Assembly: GCF_002858925.1 (NCBI RefSeq)
Contig: NZ_PJRS01000020.1
Coordinates: 1 to 64,000, forward strand
Direction of reading: 5' to 3'
DNA length: 64,000 nt
From: Caulobacter zeae
GTDB taxonomy: Bacteria > Pseudomonadota > Alphaproteobacteria > Caulobacterales > Caulobacteraceae
The position numbers were made by a program, and so were the translations under genes. Shown here piece after piece: positions 36,464 to 45,506 of the stretch (its first letter is position 1; every line of letters begins with the position of its first letter). A model generated the notes under the pieces. It saw only the letters and a list, made by a program, of their open reading frames with translations, was not told the origin of the DNA and searched no databases.

Positions 36464-38581
36464 ATGGCTGACGCCGCCGCCCCCAAGGCCGCTTCCTCGA
36501 TCCCCAGCGCCAGGTCGCTGTGGGAGGGGATCCTGCGCGGCGAGATGGGCCTGGCCGTCGGCGTCGTGGGCATCATCGTCCTGCTGATCCTGCCGGTGCC
36601 GCCGGCGCTGCTCGACATCCTGCTGGCCGTGTCGCTGACCGGTTCGGTGCTGATCCTGATGACCGCGGTGCTGATCAAGAAGCCGCTGGAGTTCACCTCT
36701 TTCCCGACCGTCCTGCTGGTCGCGACCCTCTACCGCCTGGGCCTCAACATCGCCTCGACCCGCCTGATCCTGGGCAACGGGCACGAGGGCGGCCACGGGG
36801 CCGGCGCCGTCATCGCCGCCTTCGGCAACCTGATGATGCAGGGCAACTTCGTCATCGGCGTGATCATCTTCATCATCCTGGTGGTGGTGAACTTCATGGT
36901 CGTCACCAAGGGTTCGGGCCGTATCGCCGAAGTGGCGGCGCGCTTCACCCTGGACGCCATGCCCGGCAAGCAGATGGCCATCGACGCCGACCTGTCGACG
37001 GGCCTGATCGACCAGGACCAGGCCAAGATCCGCCGCAAGGAGCTGGAGCAGGAAAGCACCTTCTTCGGCGCCATGGACGGCGCCAGCAAGTTTGTGAAGG
37101 GCGACGCCGTCGCCGGCCTGATCATCACCGGCATCAACATCGTCGGCGGCATCCTGATCGGCGTTGTTCAGCACAAGGTGCCGATCGGCGAGGCCGCCTC
37201 GACCTACACCCTGATGACCATCGGCGACGGCCTGGTCAGCCAGATCCCGGCCCTGGTCATCTCGATCGCCGCCGGTCTGGTGGTGTCGAAGGCCGGCGTC
37301 GAGGGCAGCGCCGACAAGGCCCTGACCACCCAGCTGGCCATGAACCCGGTCGCCCTGGGCATGGTCTCGGCCTCGTCCGGCGTCATCGCCCTGATCCCCG
37401 GCATGCCGCTGCTGCCCTTCGCGAGCCTGGCCGTCGGCGCGGGCTTCCTGGCCTATCGCCGCGCCCAGCAGGCCAAGCTGGCGCCCGCCAAGGAGGCCGC
37501 CGAAGCCGCGGCCGCCGCGGCGGCCGCCGCCCCCGCCGAGCCGGAAGAAGAGCCGATCAGCGCCGCCCTGGCGATCGACGACGTCAAGATCGAGCTGGGC
37601 TACGGCCTGCTGACCCTGATCAACGACCTCGAAGGCCGTCGCCTGACCGACCAGATCCGCGCCCTGCGCAAGACCCTGGCCACCGAGTTCGGCTTCGTCA
37701 TGCCGCCCGTGCGCATCCTCGACAACATGCGCCTGGCCAACCAGGGCTACGCCATCCGCATCAAGGAGATGGAGGCGGGCCTCGGCGAAGTGCGCCTGGG
37801 CCACCTGATGGCCATGGATCCGCGCGGCGGCCAGGTGGAGCTGCCCGGCGAGCACGTGCGCGAGCCCGCCTTCGGCCTGCCGGCCACCTGGGTGGCCGAC
37901 GACCTGCGCGAAGAGGCGACGTTCCGCGGCTACACGGTCGTGGATCCGGCCACGGTGCTGACCACGCACCTGACCGAGATCCTCAAGGAGAACATGGCCG
38001 ACCTGCTCTCCTACGCCGAGGTGCAGAAGCTCCTGAAGGAGCTGCCGGAAAACCAGAAGAAGCTCGTCGACGACCTGATCCCCGGCGTCGTCAACGCCGC
38101 CACCATCCAGCGCGTGCTTCAGGCCCTGCTCAAGGAGCGCGTCTCGATCCGCGACCTGCCGCAGATCCTGGAGGGCATCGGCGAGGCCGCGCCGCACACG
38201 GCTTCGGTCACCCAGCTGGTCGAGCAGGTGCGCGCGCGCCTGGCCCGCCAGCTGTGCTGGGCCAACCGCGGCGAGGACGGCGCCCTGCCGATCATCACCC
38301 TGTCGGCCGACTGGGAGCAGGCCTTCGCCGAAGCCCTGATCGGGCCGGGCGAGGACAAGCAGCTGGCCCTGGCCCCCTCGCGCCTGCAGGACTTCATCCG
38401 CGGCGTGCGCGACACCTTCGAGCGCGCCGCCCTGCAAGGCGAGTCGCCGGTGCTGCTGACCAGCCCGGGCATCCGTCCCTACGTCCGCTCGATCATCGAG
38501 CGCTTCCGCGGCCAGACCGTGGTCATGAGCCAGAACGAGATCCACCCCCGCGCCCGCCTGAAGACGGTGGGGATGGTGTAG
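36464..38581 (+). CDS. flhA: Flagellar export gate protein FlhA
   Basis: A 705-residue core component of the flagellar type III export gate. About eight membrane segments lie in the first 330 residues, with the FHIPEP-family signature LVATLYRLGLNIASTRLIL and KGDAVAGLIITGINIVGG. An Ala/Glu-rich linker and a cytoplasmic chaperone-docking domain follow (ILKENMADLLSYAEVQKLL, SVTQLVEQVRARLARQLCW). Its 142-base upstream gap contains a GAATC (CcrM-type) site at 36335 and possible promoter sequence. Confidence 0.95.
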   Translation: MADAAAPKAASSIPSARSLWEGILRGEMGLAVGVVGIIVLLILPVPPALLDILLAVSLTGSVLILMTAVLIKKPLEFTSFPTVLLVATLYRLGLNIASTRLILGNGHEGGHGAGAVIAAFGNLMMQGNFVIGVIIFIILVVVNFMVVTKGSGRIAEVAARFTLDAMPGKQMAIDADLSTGLIDQDQAKIRRKELEQESTFFGAMDGASKFVKGDAVAGLIITGINIVGGILIGVVQHKVPIGEAASTYTLMTIGDGLVSQIPALVISIAAGLVVSKAGVEGSADKALTTQLAMNPVALGMVSASSGVIALIPGMPLLPFASLAVGAGFLAYRRAQQAKLAPAKEAAEAAAAAAAAAPAEPEEEPISAALAIDDVKIELGYGLLTLINDLEGRRLTDQIRALRKTLATEFGFVMPPVRILDNMRLANQGYAIRIKEMEAGLGEVRLGHLMAMDPRGGQVELPGEHVREPAFGLPATWVADDLREEATFRGYTVVDPATVLTTHLTEILKENMADLLSYAEVQKLLKELPENQKKLVDDLIPGVVNAATIQRVLQALLKERVSIRDLPQILEGIGEAAPHTASVTQLVEQVRARLARQLCWANRGEDGALPIITLSADWEQAFAEALIGPGEDKQLALAPSRLQDFIRGVRDTFERAALQGESPVLLTSPGIRPYVRSIIERFRGQTVVMSQNEIHPRARLKTVGMV

Positions 38582-38587
38582 GGGCGC

Positions 38588-39082
38588 CTAAGCCCCGAAC
38601 GCCGTGTGATAAGTGACCGCGCCGCGCGGCGGGCGGCCCTTGAAGACCAGCCGTTGCAGGTAGGGCGAAGCCTCGCCGCCGTAGGTCAGGGCCTCGTCGG
38701 CCACGAAGCCAAACCGCTCATAGTATTTGGGTGAGCCTAGCAGCACGCAGCCGGCCGCGTCGCGCGCTTCCAGCTGCTTAAGACCCTCGCGGATCAGGGC
38801 CTGGCCAAGGCCCGTACCCTGCTGGTCGGGGGTCACCGACACTGGGCCAAGGCCATACCAGTCGCCCGACGAGACCTCGATATCGACCGGCGAGAAGGCG
38901 ATGTGGCCGGCGACCTGGCCGTCGACCTCGGCCACCAGCGACAGGGACAGCGCGCCCGCCGCGCGCAGGGCGGCGACGATCAGGGCCTCGGTCTGGCTGC
39001 TGTAGGGGCGGCCCAGGAAGGCGGCGGACGTCACCGCGCCGATGGCGGCGACGTCCTCGGGGCGCTCGGGGCGGATCAGCAT
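38588..39082 (-). CDS. GNAT-family N-acetyltransferase
   Basis: A 164-residue acetyl-CoA-dependent transferase. The acetyl-CoA loop is in GLGPVSVTPDQQGTGLGQALIREGLK, and the following VLLGSPKYYERFGF is typical of a YhbS-like subgroup. Acceptor unknown. It converges on flhA with six bases between the stops, so read-through could matter. Confidence 0.87.
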   Translation of the reverse strand: MLIRPERPEDVAAIGAVTSAAFLGRPYSSQTEALIVAALRAAGALSLSLVAEVDGQVAGHIAFSPVDIEVSSGDWYGLGPVSVTPDQQGTGLGQALIREGLKQLEARDAAGCVLLGSPKYYERFGFVADEALTYGGEASPYLQRLVFKGRPPRGAVTYHTAFGA

Positions 39083-39085
39083 GGC

Positions 39086-39619
39086 TCAGGCTTCCAGGGT
39101 GGCGAGGACGAAGTCGGCGCGGGCGGCGACCGAGGTCTTCGGCAGGACGACGACCTCGTAGTCGAGGGCGGGCAGGGCGGCTTCCAGGCGGTGATATTCC
39201 TCCAGCGCCGCGTCGAGGCCGTGGCGGCGCTCGGCGTCGGCGACGTGGATCTGCGGCCAGGGCGGCGCGAGAAAGACCCGGCGGTGATAGCGGTGGGCGC
39301 GGTCGAGAGCCCGCAGGCTGGGCTCGCCGGTGGCGGTTTCCAGCGCGCTGGCGGCGTCGACCAGGCCGCGATCGAAGAACACCCAGCCATGCAGCCCGCG
39401 GGCGGCTTCGCGATCGGCCAGGGCCAGTTCGACGGCGCGACGGGCGAAGGCGGCGGGATCGTTCCAGGGCAGGACGGGGTCGTCCGCCCCTCGCGCCTGC
39501 CGGACGATGCGGCGGCCCGGCTCCTCGACGACGGCGTAGCCGCGGGCGGCCAGTTGCGCCAGCAGGCTGGACTTGCCGCCGCCCGAGCAGCCGGTGATCA
39601 GGACGAAGTTGTCGGCCAT
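39086..39619 (-). CDS. AAA/P-loop ATP-binding protein
   Basis: A 177-residue P-loop protein: FVLITGCSGGGKSSLLAQLAARGYAVVEEPGRRIVRQ holds the Walker A motif near residues 9-16. A later FFDRGLVDAASAL is like small AAA/kinase proteins that resemble predicted ATPases of unknown role (AAA_28 type). It is three bases upstream of the GNAT gene and co-transcribed with it. Confidence 0.8.
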   Translation of the reverse strand: MADNFVLITGCSGGGKSSLLAQLAARGYAVVEEPGRRIVRQARGADDPVLPWNDPAAFARRAVELALADREAARGLHGWVFFDRGLVDAASALETATGEPSLRALDRAHRYHRRVFLAPPWPQIHVADAERRHGLDAALEEYHRLEAALPALDYEVVVLPKTSVAARADFVLATLEA

Positions 39620-39646
39620 GGGTCGTCCTCCGGCCGGCCGCTGACC

Positions 39647-39823
39647 CTAGCGGGTCATCCAGGGGCGTGACTTGCCGGTAGGCGCGACGGCGTCGGCCTT
39701 GTCGACCTTGCCGCTGGAGGCCTTGGGCCCGTGGCCGTGGCGACCCTGGGCGGCCTTCTTCAGGCGCAGGGCGCGCTGCATCGGGGTTTCGTTCGGCGGG
39801 GCGTCGTTGGTCTCGTTGCTCAT
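39647..39823 (-). CDS. Small hypothetical protein
   Basis: A 58-residue, basic, low-complexity protein (ETPMQRALRLKKAAQGRHGHGPKASSGKVDKADA). The ATG at 39823 is preferred; a longer frame upstream lacks a ribosome site. It shares direction with the P-loop gene 27 bases downstream. No function recognised, but the composition is that of conserved short alphaproteobacterial proteins. Confidence 0.6.
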   Translation of the reverse strand: MSNETNDAPPNETPMQRALRLKKAAQGRHGHGPKASSGKVDKADAVAPTGKSRPWMTR

Positions 39824-39948
39824 CGGCGCGCTGTAGCACGCCCGACGCCCCACGTCCCGTTTAGCGACCGGTCCGGGGGCGGTCGCTAAATCATCTGCTC
39901 GGAGCGTGGCGGACGCCGAAACCGCGCACACTTTCGGCTGCCATGCTC

Positions 39949-40383
39949 CTAGTGCCCGCCGGACCTTTCCGGATGGGGAACCTTCGCCACGTCGGCGGCC
40001 GTCACCGGCTTGGCGTAGGCGTTGCCGAAGTGGGTGCGGACATAGGTGACGACCTGCGCGATCTGATCGTCGTCCAGCGTGCCGGCGAAGGGCGGCATGC
40101 CGCCCTGGCCGCGCACGACCACCATGGAGACGTAAGGAGCGGCGGCCAGTTTCGGATTGCCGGCCAGGGCGGGAATCGTGCCTGCGCCGGTTCCGCCCTT
40201 GGCGTCGGCCATGTGGCAGGCCTGGCAGACGGCCTCGTAGACCTGCTGGCCGGTGATCGGCTTTTGCACGCGCACCACGCCGCCGCCGGTGTCGCCGCCG
40301 GGCGGGGCCTGGGCGACGGCGGGGATGGCGCAGGCGAGGGCGGCAGTGAGCGCCGACGCCGCGGCGAGAACGGGACGGGTCAT
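39949..40383 (-). CDS. Periplasmic c-type cytochrome
   Basis: A 144-residue protein with a signal peptide (AASALTAALACAIPAVAQA), one heme-binding CQACH near residue 56 and a distal methionine in GQGGMPPFAGTLDDDQIAQVVTYVRTHFGN. This is a class I cytochrome c. It begins two bases after the stop of the amine oxidase gene, so it is the likely electron acceptor of that flavoprotein. Confidence 0.9.
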   Translation of the reverse strand: MTRPVLAAASALTAALACAIPAVAQAPPGGDTGGGVVRVQKPITGQQVYEAVCQACHMADAKGGTGAGTIPALAGNPKLAAAPYVSMVVVRGQGGMPPFAGTLDDDQIAQVVTYVRTHFGNAYAKPVTAADVAKVPHPERSGGH

Positions 40384-40385
40384 GC

Positions 40386-41978
40386 TCAGGCCTCCAGGGC
40401 GCGCTTGTGCAGGCGGGTGATGGCGTCGAGGGACGAGAGAAGGGCGCCCTCCATCCAGCAGCCGACGTATGAGGCGTGCTCGCCCGCCAGCACGATGCGC
40501 CGGTCCATGGCGACCAGGGTCTGGTAGTGCTGCTTGCGGGTTTCCTCGGTCCAGCGGGCGCAGCAGCCCAGCGCCCAGGGCACGCGGCTCCAGGCCACCG
40601 AGGCGCCGCTGGCGAACTCCTTGCGATAGCTCTGCGGGTGCAGGACCGAGCCCTGTTGCAGGGCGACCTCGATGCGCTGCTGCGGCGTCATGCCGGCCAG
40701 GCGATAGGCCCCCATCTCGCGGGCGAAGGCGCCCAGCAGCACGGCCGGTCCGTTCCCGAACAGGTTGTTGTTGGGGTAGGAGATCAGGGCGATCTCCTGG
40801 TCGGTGAAGCTGTGGCCGCCGTAGATGGAGTCTTCCTCCTCCCAGAACCGTCGCTTCATCTCCAGGCCGATCTTCACCTGGCCCGAATAGGGCACGGCCT
40901 TGATGGCCGCGGCCAGGTCGTCGCTGATCTCGCTGTCGATCTGGCCGAGGATGGAAAGCGGAATTGTGCAGACGCACCAGTCCGCCTTGGCGGTCTCGAC
41001 CTTGCCCGTGGCGGTGTCGGAGAAGGTGACGGCCACGCCCTTGTCGTCCTGGGCGATCTTGGTGACCTTGGCGTTGAAGGTGGTCAGGCCCTCGACCTGC
41101 CTGGCGAAGGCCTTGCCGATCATGTCCATGCCGCCGACCGGCTGGAACATGGTGGTCTGCATCTCGTGGCCCATGAAGAAGGCCATCGAGGTCCAGACCT
41201 GCGGATCGAGCACGTCGTGCAGGGCGTAGAGGTCTGAGGGGATCGGCGCGCCGTCGATCCCGCCGCCGGGCGGCCGGTCATAGCCCCGGTGAGCCGAGCT
41301 GCGCAGGCCCTTGGCGTAGCGATAGTCGCCGTCGAGCATGCCCCAGCCCTTCAGGGCCTCCAGCAGCTTCTCGCGGTCCTCGGGCGTGACCGCGTCGTCC
41401 AGCGCCTTGGTGTTGATCGATTTCGCCAGCAACTCGGCGACATTGCCCTCGAAGTCGGCCGCTGCGGCCTTGAAGCGCACCGGCTTGCCGCCGAACGCGG
41501 TCGACGAGTGGACCCAGGTGTTGTGGTTGAACTGGATGAACGGCTCCAGCGCCACGCCGAACTGCTTGCAGTAGTGCAGCAGGGTGCGGTGATGGTGCGG
41601 GATGCGCCAAGGGCCGGGGTTGAAGTAGTTGCCTGGGGCGAAGCCCACCTTCTGCGTCGCGCCGCCCAGCTCGGTATAGGTGTCGCCGCCGCGGAGGGAC
41701 CAGTTCCGGCCGCCCGCGCGGCCCTGGTATTCCAGGATCCGCACCTTGTAGCCGGCGCGGGTCAGCTCATAGGCCGCCAGCAGGCCGGCGAGGCCCGCCC
41801 CCAGCACCAGCACCGATGCGCCGGGCCTTGCGCCCGCGAGGTTCGGCGGGCCGTGGAACTGGGTCTCGGCGGCGTGGCCGAGGGTGGTCATGGCCTGGTA
41901 CAGCGCCGCCGTCCCGCCCACCTGGGCGATGGCGGTCAAGAGCTGTCTTCTGGTTGGTACGCGAACTCCGTCTGGCAT
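40386..41978 (-). CDS. Tat-exported flavin amine/L-amino-acid oxidase family protein
   Basis: A 530-residue FAD enzyme. The N-terminus has a twin-arginine pattern (PTRRQLLTAIAQVGGTAALYQA), so folded export to the periplasm is likely. VLVLGAGLAGLLAAYELTRAGYKVRILE binds FAD, GGRNWSLRGGDTYTELGG is the amine-oxidase continuation, and RRIVLAGEHASYVGCWMEGALLSSL is the C-terminal FAD segment. The substrate is probably an amine or amino acid. Coupling to the next-door cytochrome c suggests a dehydrogenase rather than an oxygen-using oxidase. Confidence 0.87.
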   Translation of the reverse strand: MPDGVRVPTRRQLLTAIAQVGGTAALYQAMTTLGHAAETQFHGPPNLAGARPGASVLVLGAGLAGLLAAYELTRAGYKVRILEYQGRAGGRNWSLRGGDTYTELGGATQKVGFAPGNYFNPGPWRIPHHHRTLLHYCKQFGVALEPFIQFNHNTWVHSSTAFGGKPVRFKAAAADFEGNVAELLAKSINTKALDDAVTPEDREKLLEALKGWGMLDGDYRYAKGLRSSAHRGYDRPPGGGIDGAPIPSDLYALHDVLDPQVWTSMAFFMGHEMQTTMFQPVGGMDMIGKAFARQVEGLTTFNAKVTKIAQDDKGVAVTFSDTATGKVETAKADWCVCTIPLSILGQIDSEISDDLAAAIKAVPYSGQVKIGLEMKRRFWEEEDSIYGGHSFTDQEIALISYPNNNLFGNGPAVLLGAFAREMGAYRLAGMTPQQRIEVALQQGSVLHPQSYRKEFASGASVAWSRVPWALGCCARWTEETRKQHYQTLVAMDRRIVLAGEHASYVGCWMEGALLSSLDAITRLHKRALEA

Positions 41979-42176
41979 GTGCTCGGCCCTATCCCCTTCG
42001 CCGCCGCCCGCGACCGGACGGCGTGCTGGACCGAGCTAAGCAGGGCGCCTGGCGCCCCCGCCGCCCACTTTGTTCGCGTGGCGAGCGGATGGGTTCGCGG
42101 ATCACCGTTCCGCAGCGTTCGGATGATGGGGCTGCGCAGGAAACGGGCAGGGGAGGTGGGCGAGGGGCGCGCGGGC

Positions 42177-42803
42177 TTAGGGAACCGAGTCGAGGGCCCA
42201 CGGCTGGAACGCCTGCCGGGTCTTGAGCCTGGCGTAGTAGGCATCGACCGCCGGCAGGACGTCGCGGTCGATGGGGGAGGCGGCCCAGCGGTGGACGGAG
42301 ACGCCCAGCACCACGTCGGCCAGGGTGAAGGTCTCGCCGGCCGCGAAGGCGCCGGTGCGGTCGAGCTGGCGGTCGAGCAGGGTCATGGCGACGTTCCAGG
42401 CGCGGATGCTGGCGGCGATCTGGGCCGGGTCGTCGAAGCCAGGCATCCGCCGCACCAGGCCGGCGAAGGCGTAGCGCCAGGCGGTGTTCAGCTCGGTGGC
42501 CTGCCAGTCCATCCACTGTTCGACGGCGGCCCGGCCGCGCGGCTCGGTGGGCAGCAGGGACTCGCCGCCGACATGGCGCGAGGCGAGGTAGCGGCAGATG
42601 GTGTTCGATTCCCAAAGCGGTCCGTGCTCGTCGATCAGCACCGGCACCAGGGCGTTGGGATTGAGCGCCAGGAAGGCCGGGTCGCTGGTCGAGGCGTAGC
42701 CGGTTCCCCAGTCCTCGCGCTCGTAGGCGAGATCGAGCTCGCCACAGGTCCACAGCACCTTGCGGACGTTCAGCGACGAGGTGCGGCCCAATATCCTGAG
42801 CAT
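42177..42803 (-). CDS. Glutathione S-transferase
   Basis: A 208-residue cytosolic GST. The N-terminal thioredoxin-like domain has RILGRTSSLNVRKVLWTCGELDLAYE, the cis-Pro segment ALVPVLIDEHG and the glutathione-binding WESNTICRYLA. The all-helical C-terminal domain ends with FTLADVVLGVSVHRW. The ATG at 42803 has GGAG six bases upstream and gives the usual family length; the frame extends upstream without support. It is divergent from the second TonB receptor. Confidence 0.9.
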   Translation of the reverse strand: MLRILGRTSSLNVRKVLWTCGELDLAYEREDWGTGYASTSDPAFLALNPNALVPVLIDEHGPLWESNTICRYLASRHVGGESLLPTEPRGRAAVEQWMDWQATELNTAWRYAFAGLVRRMPGFDDPAQIAASIRAWNVAMTLLDRQLDRTGAFAAGETFTLADVVLGVSVHRWAASPIDRDVLPAVDAYYARLKTRQAFQPWALDSVP

Positions 42804-42888
42804 GAGGGTCTCCAGTGATGCTGCGATCTCTAGCATTGTCGGTTTCACGCGCCGGTGGAGAAATTCTTCAAGGCGAGGCGTCCCGCGA

Positions 42889-42917
42889 CTCGTTATGTAG
42901 TCGAATTGCATAACGAG
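42889..42917. promoter_or_regulatory. Perfect 9-bp inverted repeat overlapping the TonB-receptor ribosome site
   Basis: CTCGTTATG (42889-42897), an 11-base spacer, then CATAACGAG (42909-42917). The right arm runs into GAGGGG, the ribosome site of the receptor gene at 42926. Half-site centres are 20 bases apart, two helical turns, as for a dimeric repressor. In RNA the same arms would pair and hide the ribosome site. The GTTATG/CATAAC halves are only loosely like metal-regulator (Zur/Fur-type) boxes. Confidence 0.6.
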
Positions 42918-42925
42918 GGGATTTC

Positions 42926-44953
42926 ATGCTGTTTCGCTCCGTACTGCTCGCCGGTTCGCTGCTGGCCGGCGCCGCCCACGCCCAGGGCGACGTCTATGCG
43001 CTGGGCGAGGTGCAGGTGACCGCCCGCAACGCCGCCGGCGAAACCGTGGGCGGCAGCACGGTCAAGGGCGAGGCTCTACGCAAGTTCGACAAGGCCAGCG
43101 TCGACCAGGCGCTGGACCTGATCCCCGGCGCGGCGGCCGGAAACAGCGGCGGCTCGCGCAACGAGCGGCTGGTGTTCATCCGCGGCTTCGACCGCTTCCA
43201 GACCACGCTGTCGATCGACGGCGTGCGGGTGTTCCTCCCGGCCGACAACCGCATCGACTTCGCGCGGTTCCTGACGGCGGATCTGTCGGAAGTGCAGGTC
43301 TCCAAGGGCTATGTCTCGGTGCTGGACGGCCCGGGCGGCCTGGGCGGGGCGATCAACCTGGTCACCCGCAAGCCCTCGCAACCCTTCGAAGGCGAGATCC
43401 GCCTGGGCGCGGGCCTCGACGGCGACGGCTCGCTCAATGGCAACACCGTGTCGGGCCGGATCGGCGGCAAGACCGACCGCTTCTACGTCCAGGCCAGCGG
43501 CGCGCGCAGCGAGCGCACCCACTGGCGGCTGCCCGACGACTACAAGGCTACCGCGCTCGAGAAGGGCGGCAATCGTGACCACTCCGAGAGCGAGGACTGG
43601 AGGGTCAACCTCAAGGCCGGCTTCACGCCCAACGCCACCGACGAATACTCGATCACCTACACCCGCCAGGAGGGCGAGAAGAACGCGCCCTATCACGTCA
43701 CCGATACGGCCAGCACCCGCTACTGGTCCTGGCCCTATTGGAACATCGACAGCCTGGCCCTGCTGACGCGGACACAGATCGCCGACAACGCGGTGCTGAA
43801 GGCCCGCGTCTATCGCAACACCTTCGAGAACGCCCTCTATTCGTTCGACAACGCCCGCCAGAACAGCCAGACGCTGGGGCGCGCGTTCCGCTCCTACTAT
43901 GACGACGTGGCCTATGGCGGGAACCTGGAGCTGGACGTCGACGTCACCGCCAGCAACACCCTGAAGGCCGCCGCCTTCTATCGTCGCGACGAGCACGTCG
44001 AGTGGCAGCAGAGCTTCGCCCCGGCGGGGACCGAGCCGCGCCAGACGGTGATCGAGGACACCACCTCGGTCGCCCTGGAGGACACCCAGCGCTTTGGCGA
44101 CAAGGTCGACCTGGTGGTCGGCGTGTCGCGCGATCGCCGCGACCTGGTCACCGCCCAGGACTACAACTCGAACGCCTTCGTCTTCTATCCGCTGACCGAC
44201 GACGTGGCCTGGAACGGCCAGGCGGCCCTGGTCTGGCGGCCGCTGCCCGACGTGCAGCTGCACGGCAGCGTCTCGTCGCGCGCCCGCTTCCCGACCCTGT
44301 TCGAGCGCTACAGCGCCCGCATGGGCCAGGCCGTGCCCAATCCGGACGTCAAGGCCGAGCGGGCGATCAACTACGAGCTGGGCGGTTCGGTCGACTTCAC
44401 CCCGCTGCTGAAGATCGAGGGGGCGGTGTTCTACAGCGACGTGCGCGACGCCCTGATCCTGATCCCGGTGGCGCTGGGCCCGCCCTACGGCACGGTCAAC
44501 CAGACCAAGAACGCCGGCGACGGCGAGTACTACGGTCTGGAAGGCGCGGCGACTTTCAAGGCCGGCGACCACCTGACCCTGGGCGGCAACTACACCTACC
44601 TGCATCGCAAGCTGACCGACCCGACCAACGCCGCCTTCCGTCCGACCGGCACGCCCGACCACAAGCTGTTCGTCTACGCCGACTGGACGCTGAATGATCG
44701 CCTGTCGCTGACGCCCAGCATCGAAGCCGCGTCCAAGCGCTGGACGGTGACCTCCAGTTCGCTTGTCAGCCCCGTCCGCTACTACCGGACCGGCGGTTAC
44801 GTGCTGGCCAACCTGACGGCGCAGGTGAAGGTGACGCCGAAGATCGACGTCATCGTCGGGGCCCGCAACCTGCTGGACCAGAAGTACCAGCTGGTCGACG
44901 GCTTCCCCGAGGAAGGCCGCAACTTCCGCGCCGACCTTCGGGTCAAGTTCTGA
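42926..44953 (+). CDS. TonB-dependent receptor, siderophore/cobalamin-like
   Basis: A 675-residue outer-membrane receptor. It has a signal peptide (SVLLAGSLLAGAAHAQG), a TonB-box-like LGEVQVTARN, a plug with VDQALDLIPGAAAGNSGGSRNERLVFIRGFDRFQTTLSIDG and GPGGLGGAINLVTRKP, and a barrel whose tail NLLDQKYQLVDGFPEEGRNFRADLRVKF ends in Phe. The FPEEGRNF ending is common in iron/cobalamin-type receptors. A palindrome covers its translation start, so metal-dependent control is plausible. Ligand unknown. Confidence 0.92.
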   Translation: MLFRSVLLAGSLLAGAAHAQGDVYALGEVQVTARNAAGETVGGSTVKGEALRKFDKASVDQALDLIPGAAAGNSGGSRNERLVFIRGFDRFQTTLSIDGVRVFLPADNRIDFARFLTADLSEVQVSKGYVSVLDGPGGLGGAINLVTRKPSQPFEGEIRLGAGLDGDGSLNGNTVSGRIGGKTDRFYVQASGARSERTHWRLPDDYKATALEKGGNRDHSESEDWRVNLKAGFTPNATDEYSITYTRQEGEKNAPYHVTDTASTRYWSWPYWNIDSLALLTRTQIADNAVLKARVYRNTFENALYSFDNARQNSQTLGRAFRSYYDDVAYGGNLELDVDVTASNTLKAAAFYRRDEHVEWQQSFAPAGTEPRQTVIEDTTSVALEDTQRFGDKVDLVVGVSRDRRDLVTAQDYNSNAFVFYPLTDDVAWNGQAALVWRPLPDVQLHGSVSSRARFPTLFERYSARMGQAVPNPDVKAERAINYELGGSVDFTPLLKIEGAVFYSDVRDALILIPVALGPPYGTVNQTKNAGDGEYYGLEGAATFKAGDHLTLGGNYTYLHRKLTDPTNAAFRPTGTPDHKLFVYADWTLNDRLSLTPSIEAASKRWTVTSSSLVSPVRYYRTGGYVLANLTAQVKVTPKIDVIVGARNLLDQKYQLVDGFPEEGRNFRADLRVKF

Positions 44954-44964
44954 GGAGCCCCGCC

Positions 44965-45489
44965 ATGGGTCTTGCCCTGATCCTGGCCGCCGGCCTCGCC
45001 CTGGCCGCGCCGGCCGTTTTCGCCCAGACGATGCCGGACGTGGCCTGCGGGCCTGGCGCCGAAGCCGGCTTGCCGCCGGAGCTGGCGGCTTGGGCGGCAA
45101 AGTCGCCGCTGCCGGCGGCGACTTCGGTCACAGACCTGCCCAAGGCCGTGCTGGCTCCAGGCCAGGCCTACGTCGCCGCCTTGTCGCCTACGCCGGACGT
45201 GACCTACGCCGTCCAGCCGGAAAAGCCCGGCGGCACGGTCAGCAAGGGCGGCCTGTTCTCGCTGAAGGTCGAGACGGCCGGGGCCTATGTGATCGCGCTG
45301 GGAGCCGGCGCCTGGATCGACGTGCTGAAGGACGGCGCGGTCCAGCGCTCGACCGCCCACGGCCGGGGTCCGGCCTGCTCGACCGTGCGCAAGATGGTGA
45401 CCTTCGACCTGACGCCCGGCGACTACCTGATCCAGATCTCGGCCAACGCCCAGGCCGAGCTGCCGATCATGGTCGCCCGCAAGCCCTGA
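44965..45489 (+). CDS. Secreted protein of unknown function, TonB-receptor partner
   Basis: A 174-residue protein with a clear signal peptide (LILAAGLALAAPAVFAQT). The mature part looks like a small beta-rich domain (GGLFSLKVETAGAYVIALGAGAWIDVLKDG, TFDLTPGDYLIQIS) with two or three cysteines (VACGPG, GPACSTV). It begins 11 bases after the receptor gene and is surely co-transcribed. I recognise it as a type that follows TonB receptors in related bacteria, but no biochemical role is known to me. Confidence 0.8.
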   Translation: MGLALILAAGLALAAPAVFAQTMPDVACGPGAEAGLPPELAAWAAKSPLPAATSVTDLPKAVLAPGQAYVAALSPTPDVTYAVQPEKPGGTVSKGGLFSLKVETAGAYVIALGAGAWIDVLKDGAVQRSTAHGRGPACSTVRKMVTFDLTPGDYLIQISANAQAELPIMVARKP

Positions 45490-45506
45490 CGCGACGGGGA
45501 GGGGCG

